DNA of 58,581 nt from Marinobacter sp. F3R11 (GCF_003318275.1 NZ_QOCH01000017.1:97810-156390), one strand, 5' to 3'. Shown: positions 21,996 to 33,405, numbered from the stretch's first letter. Numbers and translations are program-made. The notes: generated from the letters alone by a model not told the origin.

Positions 21996-22982
21996 GTGGG
22001 TCTTCTCGTCAACGGCAAATGGCATGATCAGTGGTATGACACCGGTAAGACCGGCGGCAGGTTCGAGCGTGAGGCTGCGCGCTTCCGGAACTGGGTGACC
22101 GTGGATGGCTCACCGGGGCTGACGGGTGAGGGTGGCTTCAAGGCTGAGTCGGGGCGTTACCATCTGTATGTTTCCCTGGCTTGCCCCTGGGCGCATCGTA
22201 CGTTGATTGTCCGGCAGCTGAAGGGGCTTGAGGCTCATATTTCAGTATCAGTAGTGCATCCGGATATGCTGGAGAGTGGCTGGGAATTCCGACCTGGAGA
22301 AGAGGAGCACAGGGATGATTTGTACGATTTTCGTTTTTTGCATCAGGTTTATACGAAAGCAGCGTCGGAATATACGGGGCGGGTAACTGTTCCGGTTTTG
22401 TGGGATAAGCACGGGCAGACCATCGTCAGTAATGAGTCGGCGGATATTATCCGGATGTTTAACTCTGAATTTGATGGCCTGGATGGTGTGCGCCATGATT
22501 TGGATTTGTATCCTCAGGAGTTGCGGGCCGAGATCGATGCCGTGAATGAGCGTGTGTATCGCACAGTTAATAACGGTGTTTATAAGGCAGGCTTTGCGAC
22601 GGCTCAGGCGCAGTATGAAAATGCATATTCTGAACTGTTTGATACTATGGACTGGCTGGACGCAAGGTTGTCGGGGCAGCGTTATCTGGTGGGAAACTAT
22701 GTTACAGAGGCGGATTGGCGCTTGTTTACAACACTGGTCCGGTTTGATGCTGTGTATCATGGGCACTTCAAGTGCAATCGCCAGCGAGTCAGTGATTTTC
22801 CCTCTCTGTCAGGGTATCTGCGAGACTTGTATCAAGTACCTGGTGTAGCCGGTACAGTGGATATTGGCCAGATCAAGCGTCACTACTACGTGAGCCAGCG
22901 CACCATTAATCCCACGCAGATTATTCCTGTGGGGCCGCGACTGGATTTCAGCTCGCCCCATGGGCGGGGCCGTCTTAGCTGA
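21996..22982 (+). CDS. yqjG: Glutathionyl-hydroquinone reductase (YqjG/PcpF type)
   Basis: Xi-class glutathione transferase that reduces glutathionyl-hydroquinones, releasing glutathione. The motif SLACPWAHRTLIVRQLKGLE holds the catalytic Cys of the CPWA motif. The later WDKHGQTIVSNESADIIRMF and EADWRLFTTLVRFDAVYHGHFKCN match the family. I take GTG 21996 as start: GGGGG (21985-21989) is upstream, and the 328-residue product equals the E. coli YqjG length; an earlier ATG adds 40 unconserved residues. Its last 8 bases overlap the end of the convergent ispB. Confidence 0.92.
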   Translation: MGLLVNGKWHDQWYDTGKTGGRFEREAARFRNWVTVDGSPGLTGEGGFKAESGRYHLYVSLACPWAHRTLIVRQLKGLEAHISVSVVHPDMLESGWEFRPGEEEHRDDLYDFRFLHQVYTKAASEYTGRVTVPVLWDKHGQTIVSNESADIIRMFNSEFDGLDGVRHDLDLYPQELRAEIDAVNERVYRTVNNGVYKAGFATAQAQYENAYSELFDTMDWLDARLSGQRYLVGNYVTEADWRLFTTLVRFDAVYHGHFKCNRQRVSDFPSLSGYLRDLYQVPGVAGTVDIGQIKRHYYVSQRTINPTQIIPVGPRLDFSSPHGRGRLS

Positions 22983-23943
22983 CTCGTGCTACGGCAACCT
23001 GGGTCAACAGCTCCAGAGCTTCTTTGTGTGGTGAGGCTGCAAGAGTCTTAAGGGTAGCTAGGGCTTTGGCAGCTTCCTCTCTGGCTTTCTCCATGGTGTA
23101 CTCCAGGGCTCCGGATGTCTCAACAATTTTCAGGATTTGTGGCAAGTCATCCAGCCCGCCTTTGCGGATCGCCTTACGTATGAGCTGACGGTCTTCTTCA
23201 CTACTGTGGGCCATGGCGTGGATAAGGGGAAGGGTGGTTTTTCCTTCCGCCAGATCGTCGCCGACATTTTTGCCCATAGTTTCGGCGTCGCCGCGATAAT
23301 CCAGAACATCGTCCACCAGCTGGAACGCTAACCCCAGATGTTTGCCATAGTTTTTCAGTGCCTGTTCCCGGCCTTCGTCTGCGTTGGCTAGTATGGCTCC
23401 GGTATGGGAAGCGGCCTCGAAAAGCATGGCTGTTTTATTGTGGATAACCTGCATGTATTGATCTTCAGTCAGATCCGGGTTTTTCACGTTCGTCAGTTGC
23501 ATGACTTCGCCCTGCGCAATTACTGCTGTGGCATGGGAAAGAATGGTCATAATCGGAAGGCTTTGCAGCTCTACCATCATTTCGAATGCGCGGGCGTAGA
23601 GGAAATCACCTACCAGCACGCTGGGGGCATTTCCCCACTTTGCATTTGCAGTGCTCCGCCCCCGGCGCATGTCAGAGGTATCCACCACATCGTCATGCAG
23701 GAGGGTGGCCGTATGCAGGAATTCGATGACAGCGGCCAGCTTGAGGTGCTCGTCTCTGCTATAGCCTGCAGCCTGACTGGAAAGCAGAACCAGCAAGGGT
23801 CTCAGGCGCTTGCCGCCGCTTTCAATGATGTAGTGGGCTATTTTTTCTACCAACGGGACGTCTGAAGAAAGTCGTTTGATGATCAGGTCATTAACGCGCT
23901 TGAAGTCGTCTGCCACGGTATCGTAAATGCGCTGGGCTGTCAT
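22975..23943 (-). CDS. ispB: Octaprenyl (polyprenyl) diphosphate synthase
   Basis: Trans-prenyltransferase that builds the ubiquinone side chain from isopentenyl diphosphate. The 322 residues contain the two aspartate-rich motifs: DDVVD after ATLLH and DDVLDYRGD after LAFQLV, plus GGKRLRP. The start MTAQRIYDTVADDF at 23943 fits the family and follows a TTGACA-N17-TAGCAT promoter; an upstream in-frame ATG at 24099 would lie beyond that promoter. Divergent from rplU-rpmA, as in E. coli and Pseudomonas. Confidence 0.96.
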   Translation of the reverse strand: MTAQRIYDTVADDFKRVNDLIIKRLSSDVPLVEKIAHYIIESGGKRLRPLLVLLSSQAAGYSRDEHLKLAAVIEFLHTATLLHDDVVDTSDMRRGRSTANAKWGNAPSVLVGDFLYARAFEMMVELQSLPIMTILSHATAVIAQGEVMQLTNVKNPDLTEDQYMQVIHNKTAMLFEAASHTGAILANADEGREQALKNYGKHLGLAFQLVDDVLDYRGDAETMGKNVGDDLAEGKTTLPLIHAMAHSSEEDRQLIRKAIRKGGLDDLPQILKIVETSGALEYTMEKAREEAAKALATLKTLAASPHKEALELLTQVAVARVS

Positions 23944-24019
23944 ACGGCTTCTGGATCCCTTGGTGGTGTCGTAGTTATGTGACTGTCTGGTCTGCTGATA
24001 ATACAGGGAGGACGCGGCA

Positions 24020-24048
24020 ATGCTAGGTATTGCTGCGGTTAGTGTCAA
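24020..24048 (-). promoter_or_regulatory. Sigma-70 promoter for ispB
   Basis: Reading the reverse strand: TTGACA (24048-24043), 17-base spacer, TAGCAT (24025-24020). About 70 bases of leader precede the ispB ATG. It lies back to back with the rplU promoter. Confidence 0.7.
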
Positions 24049-24054
24049 CTTGAC

Positions 24055-24083
24055 TTGTATTGCCGGGCGCGTTTTCGTACAAT
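24055..24083 (+). promoter_or_regulatory. Sigma-70 promoter for rplU-rpmA
   Basis: TTGTAT (24055-24060), a 17-base spacer and TACAAT (24078-24083), giving a leader of about 100 bases before rplU. Only 6 bases separate it from the divergent ispB -35 box. Confidence 0.7.
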
Positions 24084-24192
24084 CACGCGCCCAACTCATC
24101 CCAACCTGCGCTCCCTGCTATAGGGTCGCCAGAGCGCTTCCCTTAGAACCAGGTGGATAAGAGCAGGGATGGGTCAATCGCGGAGAATGTGA

Positions 24193-24504
24193 ATGTACGC
24201 AGTTATTGTTAGCGGTGGTAAACAGCACCGTGTTAAAGAAGGCGAAACTCTGAAGCTGGAAAAGCTGGAAGTGGAGACCGGTGGCAACGTCGAGTTTGAT
24301 CGCGTTCTGCTGGTCGCTGATGGCGAAAACGTCAAAGTTGGTGCGCCGGTTGTTGATGGTGCCAAAGTGACTGCGGAAGTGGTTAGCCACGGTCGTCACG
24401 ACAAGATCCAGATCATCAAGTTCCGTCGTCGTAAGCACTCGATGAAACGTCAGGGCCACCGTCAGTGGTTTACTGAAGTCAAGATCACGGGTATCCAGGG
24501 CTAA
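24193..24504 (+). CDS. rplU: 50S ribosomal protein L21
   Basis: 103 residues, the normal L21 length, beginning [20 protein letters not shown]. The basic C-terminal segment [20 protein letters not shown] is the 23S rRNA-binding part. Its product enters the large subunit. rpmA follows after 35 bases with an AGGAGG ribosome site. Confidence 0.99.
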   Translation: MYAVIVSGGKQHRVKEGETLKLEKLEVETGGNVEFDRVLLVADGENVKVGAPVVDGAKVTAEVVSHGRHDKIQIIKFRRRKHSMKRQGHRQWFTEVKITGIQG

Positions 24505-24539
24505 GCTCCCGGAAAAACCCCTTAATCAGGAGGCTTGTC

Positions 24540-24800
24540 ATGGCTCACAAAAAAGCAGCAGGTAGTACCCGTAACGGTCGCGATTCCGAGTCGAAACGAC
24601 TTGGTGTCAAGCGCTATGGCGGCGAAACAGTATCCGCAGGCAGCATTATTGTTCGTCAGCGTGGTACCCGTTTCCACGCAGGCGTTAACGTTGGCCTGGG
24701 TAAAGACCACACGTTGTTTGCGAAAGCAGACGGCCAGGTCAAATTTGAAGTAAAAGGTCCGCAAAACCGTAAGTTCGTAAGTATCGTTCCTGCTGCGTAA
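24540..24800 (+). CDS. rpmA: 50S ribosomal protein L27
   Basis: 86 residues, beginning [20 protein letters not shown]. The flexible N-terminal tail reaches the peptidyl-transferase centre. There is no N-terminal extension of the kind cleaved by Prp in Firmicutes. Cotranscribed with rplU. Confidence 0.99.
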   Translation: MAHKKAAGSTRNGRDSESKRLGVKRYGGETVSAGSIIVRQRGTRFHAGVNVGLGKDHTLFAKADGQVKFEVKGPQNRKFVSIVPAA

Positions 24801-24852
24801 GCAGCGGCGATCCGGTTCTGTCGAACCTTGGGTAGGCCTGATATCCTGTTAG

Positions 24853-24915
24853 TATAATCAGGATTCAGAGCCACCCGGAGCCCCGCAAAGCTTCCTTGAG
24901 GCTGCGGGGCTTTTT
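24853..24915 (+). terminator. Intrinsic terminator between rpmA and obgE, with an upstream -10-like box
   Basis: Stem AGCCCCGCA (24879-24887) with TGCGGGGCT (24903-24911), followed by TTTT. A consensus TATAAT lies at 24853-24858 just ahead; only a poor -35 (TTGGGT, 24828-24833, 19-base spacer) accompanies it. So either the terminator ends rplU-rpmA and attenuates obgE, or a short RNA starts at the TATAAT box and ends here. Confidence 0.85.
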
Positions 24916-24943
24916 AGTTTATGCGCTATGCGCAAAGGGTTGA

Positions 24944-26137
<1,194 letters not shown>

Positions 26138-26152
26138 ATTTTGGATTTCCTT

Positions 26153-27277
26153 ATGACAGAACGCGCCCGGCTGCATCAGGCACGCCGTTTGGTAGTGAAA
26201 ATTGGTAGTGCCCTTCTGACAAACGATGGTAAGGGGCTGGATGTGCCCGCGCTCGGGCTTTGGGTGGACCAGATGGCGGCGCTGGTTGAGCAGGGTGTCG
26301 AGCTCGTTGTGGTGTCTTCCGGCTCGGTGGCTGAGGGTATGAGCCGTCTGGGATGGGAAAAGCGCCCGGAGCAGTTACACGAACTTCAGGCTGCAGCCGC
26401 AGTAGGCCAGATGGGGTTGGTTCAGACCTGGGAGGCCGAGTTCAAGCGCCATGGTATTCACACGGCTCAGATTTTGCTCACTCACGATGATCTTTCAGAC
26501 CGAAAGCGTTATCTGAACGGGCGCAGTACGCTGAAGGCGCTGCTGGATTTTGGTGTCGTTCCGATCGTAAATGAAAATGATACGGTGGTGACTGATGAAA
26601 TCCGCTTTGGCGATAATGACACCCTGGGGGCTTTGGTGGCCAACGTGGTTGAGGCTGACGGGTTGATTATTCTGACCGATCAGCTTGGGTTGTTTGATAA
26701 GGATCCTCGCAAGAATCCGGATGCAAGTCTGGTAACAGAGCGATTTGCCGGTGATCGGGAGCTGGATGCCATGGCCGGGGGGAGTGCGGGTGTTCTTGGT
26801 CGTGGAGGTATGCAGACCAAGCTTCGTGCTGCGCGCCTTGCTGCGCGTTCGGGAGCGTTTACTGTGATTGCGGGTGGACGCGTTGAGGGTGTTCTTGCCA
26901 GGCTGCGCCGAGGGGATGTTCTTGGCACTTTGCTGCTTCCTGAGCAGGAGCGTATGGCTGCGCGCAAGCAGTGGCTGGCAAGTCATCTGAAAACCCGGGG
27001 CAAGCTGATGCTTGATGATGGTGCAGTGAAGGTGCTTCGGCAAGGTGGTCGTAGCCTTCTGCCGGTCGGAGTCCGGCGCGTTTCCGGGCAGTTCCGGCGT
27101 GGAGAGATGGTTTCTTGCGTTGACTCTGAGGGTAACGAGATTGCCCGTGGGCTGGTTAACTACGATTCCCGCGATGCCGGGGCTATTGCTGGCCGGTCAA
27201 GCCACAGTATTGTCGATGTTCTTGGCTATGTTTCCGACGAGGAGATGATTCATCGGGACAACATGGTTATTGTCTGA
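26153..27277 (+). CDS. proB: Glutamate 5-kinase
   Basis: First step of proline synthesis: phosphorylates glutamate to gamma-glutamyl phosphate; usually feedback-inhibited by proline. The amino-acid kinase domain begins [16 protein letters not shown] and includes NENDTVV and [16 protein letters not shown] domain occupies the C-terminal third ([18 protein letters not shown]). ATG 26153 gives 374 residues, close to the usual length; a TTG at 26141 is a weaker alternative. Confidence 0.97.
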   Translation: MTERARLHQARRLVVKIGSALLTNDGKGLDVPALGLWVDQMAALVEQGVELVVVSSGSVAEGMSRLGWEKRPEQLHELQAAAAVGQMGLVQTWEAEFKRHGIHTAQILLTHDDLSDRKRYLNGRSTLKALLDFGVVPIVNENDTVVTDEIRFGDNDTLGALVANVVEADGLIILTDQLGLFDKDPRKNPDASLVTERFAGDRELDAMAGGSAGVLGRGGMQTKLRAARLAARSGAFTVIAGGRVEGVLARLRRGDVLGTLLLPEQERMAARKQWLASHLKTRGKLMLDDGAVKVLRQGGRSLLPVGVRRVSGQFRRGEMVSCVDSEGNEIARGLVNYDSRDAGAIAGRSSHSIVDVLGYVSDEEMIHRDNMVIV

Positions 27278-27286
27278 AATAAAAAA

Positions 27287-27311
27287 ACCGGCCAGAAGGC
27301 CGGTTTTTTTA
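27287..27311. terminator. Bidirectional terminator between proB and rpsT
   Basis: ACCGGCC, AGAA loop, GGCCGGT (27287-27304), with A7 before and T7 after the stem. It can end both the proB (+) and rpsT (-) transcripts. Confidence 0.9.
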
Positions 27312-27349
27312 TAGCAGTAAGAGCTTTGCGCTAGTGCTGCAAAATGCTA

Positions 27350-27619
27350 TCAGGCGCTTTTCAGAGCCTTGATTTTTGCGCTCATGCGGCTCTTCTGACG
27401 GGCAACCTTGTTCTTGGCAAAGATGCCTTTGTTGACCATGCTGTCCATGATCGGCTGGGCAGCTTTGAAAGCAGCCTGGGCTTCTTCGTAGTTGCCGGCT
27501 TCAATCTGAACCTGAACTTTTTTCATATAAGTGCGAGTCATGGAACGCAGGCTTGTGTTGTGCTTGCGGTTCTTCTCGTTCTGACGTGCGCGCTTTTTGG
27601 CTTGCGGGGTATTTGCCAC
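27350..27619 (-). CDS. rpsT: 30S ribosomal protein S20
   Basis: 89 residues with the typical start (fM)ANTPQAKKRARQNEKNRKHN and a basic helical bundle that binds 16S rRNA. The start is a GTG at 27619-27617, supported by AGGAG 7 bases upstream (27627-27631). Non-ATG starts are also known for rpsT in other bacteria and go with autoregulation. The longer in-frame region upstream has no conserved sequence. Confidence 0.97.
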   Translation of the reverse strand: MANTPQAKKRARQNEKNRKHNTSLRSMTRTYMKKVQVQIEAGNYEEAQAAFKAAQPIMDSMVNKGIFAKNKVARQKSRMSAKIKALKSA

Positions 27620-27752
27620 CGTAAAACTCCTGAAAGTACTTAAATTCGTTACTGAATGATTCGTACAGAAAACTCTGGGCAAAATACCAGCCAGAGAATT
27701 CCTGAAATCGCGGGCGCGCCCATAACCAGCGCGTCGAAATAAATGACGCGGA

Positions 27753-27781
27753 ACTATGCCGCCCAAACCCGTAAATGTCAA
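27753..27781 (-). promoter_or_regulatory. Sigma-70 promoter for rpsT
   Basis: On the reverse strand: TTGACA (27781-27776), 17-base spacer, CATAGT (27758-27753). The leader would be about 125 bases, long enough for structured autoregulation of rpsT. Confidence 0.65.
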
Positions 27782-27794
27782 TACTAAACCCCAT

Positions 27795-27811
27795 TTGATC
27801 CCATGGATCAA
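27795..27811. repeat. Perfect inverted repeat between rpsT and murJ
   Basis: TTGATCC-CAT-GGATCAA, a 7-bp dyad with a 3-base centre, just upstream of the rpsT -35 box and before murJ. The position suits an operator, but no known factor is recognised. Confidence 0.4.
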
Positions 27812-27919
27812 CAGGGCTGTGGTAAACTCCCGGCTCGCTGTGTACGGGGCTTGGCGGGGAAACAGGTAATTCCCGAAGTGCCCGGCCGAAAGAGTGTGCA
27901 ACCCGGATATAAAGCCCGA

Positions 27920-29500
27920 ATGTCATCACAACCCGAAACGTCACAGGATCAACAACCTCCCGCGAGAGCACCAGGCTTGCTCAGGTCTTCCGGATTGGTG
28001 GGTATAATGACCATGCTCTCCCGGGTCCTGGGCCTGGTGCGAGACATGGTCATAGCCCGTTATTTTGGTGCCGGAACCGGTGCCGATGCATTTTTTGTTG
28101 CCTTCAAGATTCCCAATTTTTTACGCCGGCTTTTTGCTGAGGGTGCATTTTCCCAGGCATTTGTTCCCGTACTCTCATCTTACCGCGAGAACTGCCCAAC
28201 CACTGACGTAAAGCGCCTGGTCGATGCTGTTGCAGGCTCTCTCGGCCTTGTTCTGCTGGGTATTACCCTGGCCGCTATGCTGGGCGCCCCGCTTTTGACC
28301 GCGGTTTTCGCTCCGGGGTTTCTGGATGATGATGTCAAATTTGCGCTGACCAGCGACATGTTGCGCATTACCTTTCCTTATCTCTTGCTGATTTCTCTGA
28401 CTGCGTTTGCTGGTGGCATTCTGAACAGTTATGACAGGTTTGCTGTCCCTGCTTTTACGCCGGTGCTGCTTAATCTCGCGATGATTGGTGCGGCTGTGTA
28501 CCTGGCACCTTTAATGAACGAGCCGGTTATGGCCTTGGCCTGGGGGGTCTTCATTGCCGGGGCGCTGCAGCTTTTCTTTCAGTTACCGTTTTTGATGCGG
28601 CTGGGGTTGATGCCCCGGCCCCGGGTGGACTACCGGCACGAAGGTGTCAGCCGAATTCTCAAGCTGATGGTGCCAGCGCTGTTCGGTGTATCGGTCAGTC
28701 AGCTCAATCTGCTGCTGGACACTGTTTTGGCCTCATTTCTGCAAACCGGGAGTGTATCCTGGTTGTACTATTCCGACAGGCTCTCAGAATTGCCTTTGGG
28801 GGTATTCGGAATTGCTATAGCAACAGTGATTCTTCCGAGCTTGTCCCGCAAGCACGCAGCGGCTTCCAACGATCAGTTTGCCGCAACGCTGGATTGGGCT
28901 GTTCGTGCTGTTCTGATTATAGGTGTGCCTGCAGCCCTGGCTCTGGCGCTGTTGGCTGAGCCCCTGATAGCGACGCTCTTTCATTATGGTGAAGTCACCG
29001 ACCGGGATGTTGCCATGTCAGCTCAGAGCTTACGGGCATACTCCGCCGGTTTGCTCGCTTTTATGGTAATCAAGGTTTTGGCGCCGGGGTTCTTTGCCCG
29101 CCAGGACACGAGTACTCCAGTGAAAATCGGGATCATAGCCATGGTCGCGAATATGGTATTCAATCTGGCTCTTATTGTTCCTCTGGCGCACGCGGGTCTG
29201 GCTCTGGCAACGTCTCTGTCCGCATGGCTTAATGCGGTTTTACTCTGGCGTGGCCTGAAGCATCAGGGCGCCTGGAAAAGCCAGCCTGGCTGGCCCGAAT
29301 ACCTCGGGCAAATTGGTGTGGCGAATGTCGCGATGGTTGCAGTCATACTCTGGTTGAATATGCCTGTCATGCACTGGCTGGCGGCGGATGGCATCGAGCG
29401 CTCTCTGCATATGGGCATGCTGGTGGCTGTGGCGGGTGGTACCTACTTTATTGTTCTGGGGCTGGTGGGGGTTCGGGTAAGACATTTTCGCCACAGGTGA
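27920..29500 (+). CDS. murJ: Lipid II flippase MurJ
   Basis: Moves lipid II across the inner membrane for peptidoglycan synthesis. About 526 residues with roughly 14 hydrophobic segments of the MOP exporter superfamily. Conserved features are SRVLGLVRDMVIARYFGAGTGADAFFVAFKIPNFLRRLFAEGAFSQAFVP near the N-terminus (shown as two linked motifs, SRVLGLVRD and FRRLFAEGAF-like) and PLGVFGIAIATVILPSLSR. The start ATG 27920 is chosen over 27803 because the first 39 residues of the longer frame look non-conserved. It is followed by ribF, as in Pseudomonas. Confidence 0.95.
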   Translation: MSSQPETSQDQQPPARAPGLLRSSGLVGIMTMLSRVLGLVRDMVIARYFGAGTGADAFFVAFKIPNFLRRLFAEGAFSQAFVPVLSSYRENCPTTDVKRLVDAVAGSLGLVLLGITLAAMLGAPLLTAVFAPGFLDDDVKFALTSDMLRITFPYLLLISLTAFAGGILNSYDRFAVPAFTPVLLNLAMIGAAVYLAPLMNEPVMALAWGVFIAGALQLFFQLPFLMRLGLMPRPRVDYRHEGVSRILKLMVPALFGVSVSQLNLLLDTVLASFLQTGSVSWLYYSDRLSELPLGVFGIAIATVILPSLSRKHAAASNDQFAATLDWAVRAVLIIGVPAALALALLAEPLIATLFHYGEVTDRDVAMSAQSLRAYSAGLLAFMVIKVLAPGFFARQDTSTPVKIGIIAMVANMVFNLALIVPLAHAGLALATSLSAWLNAVLLWRGLKHQGAWKSQPGWPEYLGQIGVANVAMVAVILWLNMPVMHWLAADGIERSLHMGMLVAVAGGTYFIVLGLVGVRVRHFRHR

Positions 29501-29508
29501 GGTATAAT
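29479..29508 (+). promoter_or_regulatory. Promoter for ribF-ileS-lspA-fkpB-ispH
   Basis: AAGACA (29479-29484), an 18-base spacer and a consensus TATAAT (29503-29508), placed at the very end of murJ. The five genes downstream are tightly packed and would be its operon. Confidence 0.65.
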
Positions 29509-29583
29509 CGCGCGTTTTCTCGCCAGCGCCTTACACACGGATTTAGCGCTGAAAGCCAACTGCCAAATGAAGGTTCGCATTGC

Positions 29584-30552
29584 ATGCGTCTGATTCGGGG
29601 TCTGACCAACCTGAAAATACTCTCCCGGCAGGTGAATTCACCACTGGCAGAAGGCTGTGTCGCCACCATTGGCAACTTTGATGGTGTCCATCTGGGCCAT
29701 CAAACCATTATTGATCAGGTTAAAAGCAAAGCCCGGGCATTGAACCTGCCTTCGGTGGTTATCATATTTGAACCGCAGCCAAGGGAGTTCTTTCAGGGGC
29801 TTGAGGCTCCACCCAGGCTGATGGGGTTCCGGCATAAGCTGGGAGCCTTGCTGGCGGCCGGTATTGATATCGTGTTATGCCTGAAATTTGATGAAACCTT
29901 TCGTGGTTATTCCGGCATGGGTTTTATCGAAGATGTTCTCATTGAGGGACTGGCGGTACGCCACCTTGTTGTTGGCGACGATTTCCGCTTTGGATGTGAT
30001 CGGGCCGGCGACTTCGGATTATTGGAGGCCGTGGGTGCGATTGTCGGCTTTTCAGTGGAAAATACCCGCACAATAACCGTTGCGGGTGAGCGAGTAAGCA
30101 GCACTCGTATCCGTAACCTGCTTCTTGAAAACCAGTTGGAAAAAGCCGAGGCTCTGCTTGGATATCCTTATTGCATATTCGGCCGGGTCGTCTATGGCAG
30201 ACAACTGGGTCGTCGTATCGGGTCGCCTACGGCCAATGTTCTGCTGTCTCAGATGCCCGCTTTGCGTGGTGTTTATGTGGTTCGAGTAACACTGGAAAGC
30301 GGTGCGGTACAGGATGGTGTCGCCAATATAGGGCTACGCCCGACGGTGGATGGCAGGCAGCCAGCATTGGAAGTGCACCTGTTTGACTATACTGGCACAC
30401 TTTACGGCCAGCATATTGACGTTGTCTTCCGCCACAAACTGCGGAATGAAGAAAAGTTTGATTCTATCGATGCGCTTAAAGCGCAGATAGCCAGGGATTT
30501 CGACGCAGCCAGATTGTGGCTGGCCGAACACCCCCGTATGGAACATCACTGA
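29584..30552 (+). CDS. ribF: Bifunctional riboflavin kinase/FAD synthetase
   Basis: Makes FMN from riboflavin and then FAD from FMN. 322 residues. The N-terminal nucleotidyltransferase domain has GNFDGVHLGHQ, VVGDDFRFG and RVSSTRIR. The C-terminal kinase domain begins after the linker at GRVVYGRQLGRRIGSPTANV. Start ATG 29584. First gene of the ileS operon, as in E. coli. Confidence 0.97.
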   Translation: MRLIRGLTNLKILSRQVNSPLAEGCVATIGNFDGVHLGHQTIIDQVKSKARALNLPSVVIIFEPQPREFFQGLEAPPRLMGFRHKLGALLAAGIDIVLCLKFDETFRGYSGMGFIEDVLIEGLAVRHLVVGDDFRFGCDRAGDFGLLEAVGAIVGFSVENTRTITVAGERVSSTRIRNLLLENQLEKAEALLGYPYCIFGRVVYGRQLGRRIGSPTANVLLSQMPALRGVYVVRVTLESGAVQDGVANIGLRPTVDGRQPALEVHLFDYTGTLYGQHIDVVFRHKLRNEEKFDSIDALKAQIARDFDAARLWLAEHPRMEHH

Positions 30553-30585
30553 CCCAAACTGACCAAAAGAGTACGCACACAAACC

Positions 30586-33405
30586 ATGAGCGACTACAAG
30601 CACACCCTGAATCTGCCGGAAACCGCGTTTCCAATGCGTGGCAACCTGGCCAAACGCGAGCCTGAGATGCTCAGGCGTTGGCAGGACCTGGATGTATACG
30701 CCAATCTGCGCAAGCAGCGTGAAGGGCGTGAAAAGTTTATTCTTCACGATGGCCCTCCTTATGCCAACGGCAGTATTCACATTGGTCATGCGGTTAACAA
30801 GATCCTGAAGGATATGATTGTGAAATCCCGCGGTTTCATGGGCTTTGATGCGCCCTATGTGCCGGGCTGGGATTGCCATGGTTTGCCCATTGAACACAAG
30901 GTTGAGCAGGAGATTGGCAAGGCAGGTGTGAAGGTCGATTACAAAACCTTCCGTCAGGCATGTCGCGACTATGCTACCAAGCAGATCGCAGGCCAGAAGG
31001 CTGACTTTGTCCGTCTGGGTGTGATGGGAGCGTGGGACAAGCCATACCTCACCATGGACCCGAAGGTAGAAGCGGGCATTGTGCGGGCACTGGGCAAGAT
31101 CATCGCCAAAGGTCATCTGGTTCGTGGGTATAAGCCTGTTTACTGGAGTGTGGTTGGTCAGTCCGCACTTGCAGAAGCCGAAGTGGAATACCAGGATAAA
31201 ACCTCAACACAGATTGATGTGCGCTTTACAGCGGTGGATCAGGCTAAAGCCCTGTCGCTGTTCGGCTCGGATAAAGGCGAAGGTGACGTTTCCCTGGTTA
31301 TCTGGACCACCACTCCCTGGACCATTCCTGCCAACCAGGCTGTGTCTGTTAACGCTGACCTGGAATATGCACTGGTGCAAGTTGATGCCGGCAACGGTCC
31401 TGAACGCATGATTCTGGCGGCAGCCATGGTTGAAGGCGTTATGGCACGCTGGGGTATTGAAGATTTTGAAGTGCTGGGTACCTGTCTGGGTGCTGCGCTC
31501 GAACACTTGTCTTTGCATCACCCGATCTATGACAAGCAGGTGCCCACGATTCTGGGTGACCACGTTTCTCTCGAGGCGGGTACAGGTGCCGTGCATACTG
31601 CTCCCGACCACGGTATGGAAGACTTTGTGGTGGGCAAAGCCTACGACATAGGCACCCTGAATATGGTGCAGGCCGATGGCACCTATACCAGTGCCGCCGG
31701 AGAGTTTGCCGGTATTCACGTCTATAAAGCGGATGACCCGGTCTGCGACGCTCTGGCACGCGAAGGCAAACTGGTCCGCAAGGAAAAGTTCCGCCACAGC
31801 TTCCCCCATTGCTGGCGCACCAAAACGCCGCTGATCTACCGTGCGACACCGCAATGGTTTATCAGCATGGAAAAAGAAAACCTCCGTGCAGACGCTTTGG
31901 AAGCTATCAAGGGCGTGCGTTGGGTGCCTGCCTGGGGCCAGAATCGCATTGAAGCCATGGTTCAGCAGTCTCCGGACTGGTGTATCTCGCGCCAACGTAC
32001 CTGGGGCGTGCCAATCACCCTGTTTATTCATAAAGAAACGCAGGAGCTGCATCCGGATACTCAGAATTTAATTGAGAAAGTAGCCCAGGCTATCGAAACC
32101 GGCGGCATTGATGCATGGTATGAGATCGATGCCCGTGAGCTGCTTGGCGACGATGCGGATCACTACGAAAAAGTCCTGGATACCCTGGATGTATGGTTTG
32201 ATTCCGGTGTGACCCATGAGTCGGTTTTGCGTGTGCGCCCGGAGCTGGGCCAGTTCCCGGCTGATATGTATCTGGAGGGCTCTGATCAGCATCGTGGCTG
32301 GTTCCAGTCGTCTCTGAAAACCTCTATCGCCATGAATGGTGTAGCGCCTTACCGGCAAGTGCTGACCCACGGTTTTACGGTGGATGGCAAGGGTCTGAAA
32401 ATGTCCAAGTCCCTGGGTAACGTCATCGCGCCCCAGGAAGTCATGAACGAGCTGGGTGCTGACATTCTTCGCCTGTGGGTATCTGCTACCGATTACAGCG
32501 GCGAAATGACAGTTTCCAAGGACATCCTGAGGCAAACAGCCGACGGGTATCGCCGTATTCGTAATACCTCACGCTTCCTGTTGAGCAATCTCACTGGCTT
32601 TGATCCGAAGCAGCACATGGTCGCTCCGGAAGAGATGATTGCTCTGGATCGCTGGATGGTCGACCGTGCTCTGCAACTGCAGAACGAGCTGCACGAGGAC
32701 TACCAGAACTACGCCTTCCTGCGGATCTATCAGAAGATTTACAGCTTCTGTGAAGCAACGCTGGGAGGCTTTTACCTCGATATCATCAAGGATCGCCAGT
32801 ACACCACTCAGGCTGACAGCCTGGCACGCCGGTCCTGTCAGACCGCCCTGTATCATGTGGCCGAGGCTCTGGTTCGCTGGATTGCGCCAATTCTGAGTTT
32901 CACTGCGGATGAAATCTGGCAGCATCTGCCAGGTGAACGTGGCGACACTGTATTTTATGAAACCTGGTATCAGGGTCTCACAGAGCTTCCTGATGATGCC
33001 GAGCTCGGTCGCGATTACTGGCGCCGGATTTACGGTGTGAAAGAAGCCGTAAACAAGTGTATGGAAGAAGCCCGTGCCCGCGGTGAGATCAAGGGATCTC
33101 TGAGTGCTGAAGTCACTCTGTACTGTGAAGGTGATCTGGCTGCAGACCTGGAATATCTCGGGGAAGAACTCCGGTTTGTTCTTATTACCTCAGAGGCAAC
33201 TGTAAGGCCGGTATCGGAAGCAGGGGATGCCGAGATGACGGGTTATGAGGGGCTGCGCGTGAAAGTGAGCCCGGCAACCTACGCGAAGTGCGAGCGTTGC
33301 TGGCATCACCGGGAGGATGTCGGCGCGAACCCGGCCCATAAAGACCTTTGTGGCCGCTGTATCACCAATGTGGATGGGCCGGGCGAAACCCGCGCGTTTG
33401 CCTGA
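30586..33405 (+). CDS. ileS: Isoleucyl-tRNA synthetase
   Basis: Charges tRNA-Ile and edits mis-activated valine. 939 residues, class Ia. The HIGH motif appears as GSIHIGHA near residue 60, an editing domain with [12 protein letters not shown] lies in the middle, and KMSKS is at about 605-609. The C-terminal zinc-binding cysteines (CERCW and CGRC) are present. The TGA overlaps the lspA ATG by one base. Confidence 0.99.
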   Translation: MSDYKHTLNLPETAFPMRGNLAKREPEMLRRWQDLDVYANLRKQREGREKFILHDGPPYANGSIHIGHAVNKILKDMIVKSRGFMGFDAPYVPGWDCHGLPIEHKVEQEIGKAGVKVDYKTFRQACRDYATKQIAGQKADFVRLGVMGAWDKPYLTMDPKVEAGIVRALGKIIAKGHLVRGYKPVYWSVVGQSALAEAEVEYQDKTSTQIDVRFTAVDQAKALSLFGSDKGEGDVSLVIWTTTPWTIPANQAVSVNADLEYALVQVDAGNGPERMILAAAMVEGVMARWGIEDFEVLGTCLGAALEHLSLHHPIYDKQVPTILGDHVSLEAGTGAVHTAPDHGMEDFVVGKAYDIGTLNMVQADGTYTSAAGEFAGIHVYKADDPVCDALAREGKLVRKEKFRHSFPHCWRTKTPLIYRATPQWFISMEKENLRADALEAIKGVRWVPAWGQNRIEAMVQQSPDWCISRQRTWGVPITLFIHKETQELHPDTQNLIEKVAQAIETGGIDAWYEIDARELLGDDADHYEKVLDTLDVWFDSGVTHESVLRVRPELGQFPADMYLEGSDQHRGWFQSSLKTSIAMNGVAPYRQVLTHGFTVDGKGLKMSKSLGNVIAPQEVMNELGADILRLWVSATDYSGEMTVSKDILRQTADGYRRIRNTSRFLLSNLTGFDPKQHMVAPEEMIALDRWMVDRALQLQNELHEDYQNYAFLRIYQKIYSFCEATLGGFYLDIIKDRQYTTQADSLARRSCQTALYHVAEALVRWIAPILSFTADEIWQHLPGERGDTVFYETWYQGLTELPDDAELGRDYWRRIYGVKEAVNKCMEEARARGEIKGSLSAEVTLYCEGDLAADLEYLGEELRFVLITSEATVRPVSEAGDAEMTGYEGLRVKVSPATYAKCERCWHHREDVGANPAHKDLCGRCITNVDGPGETRAFA

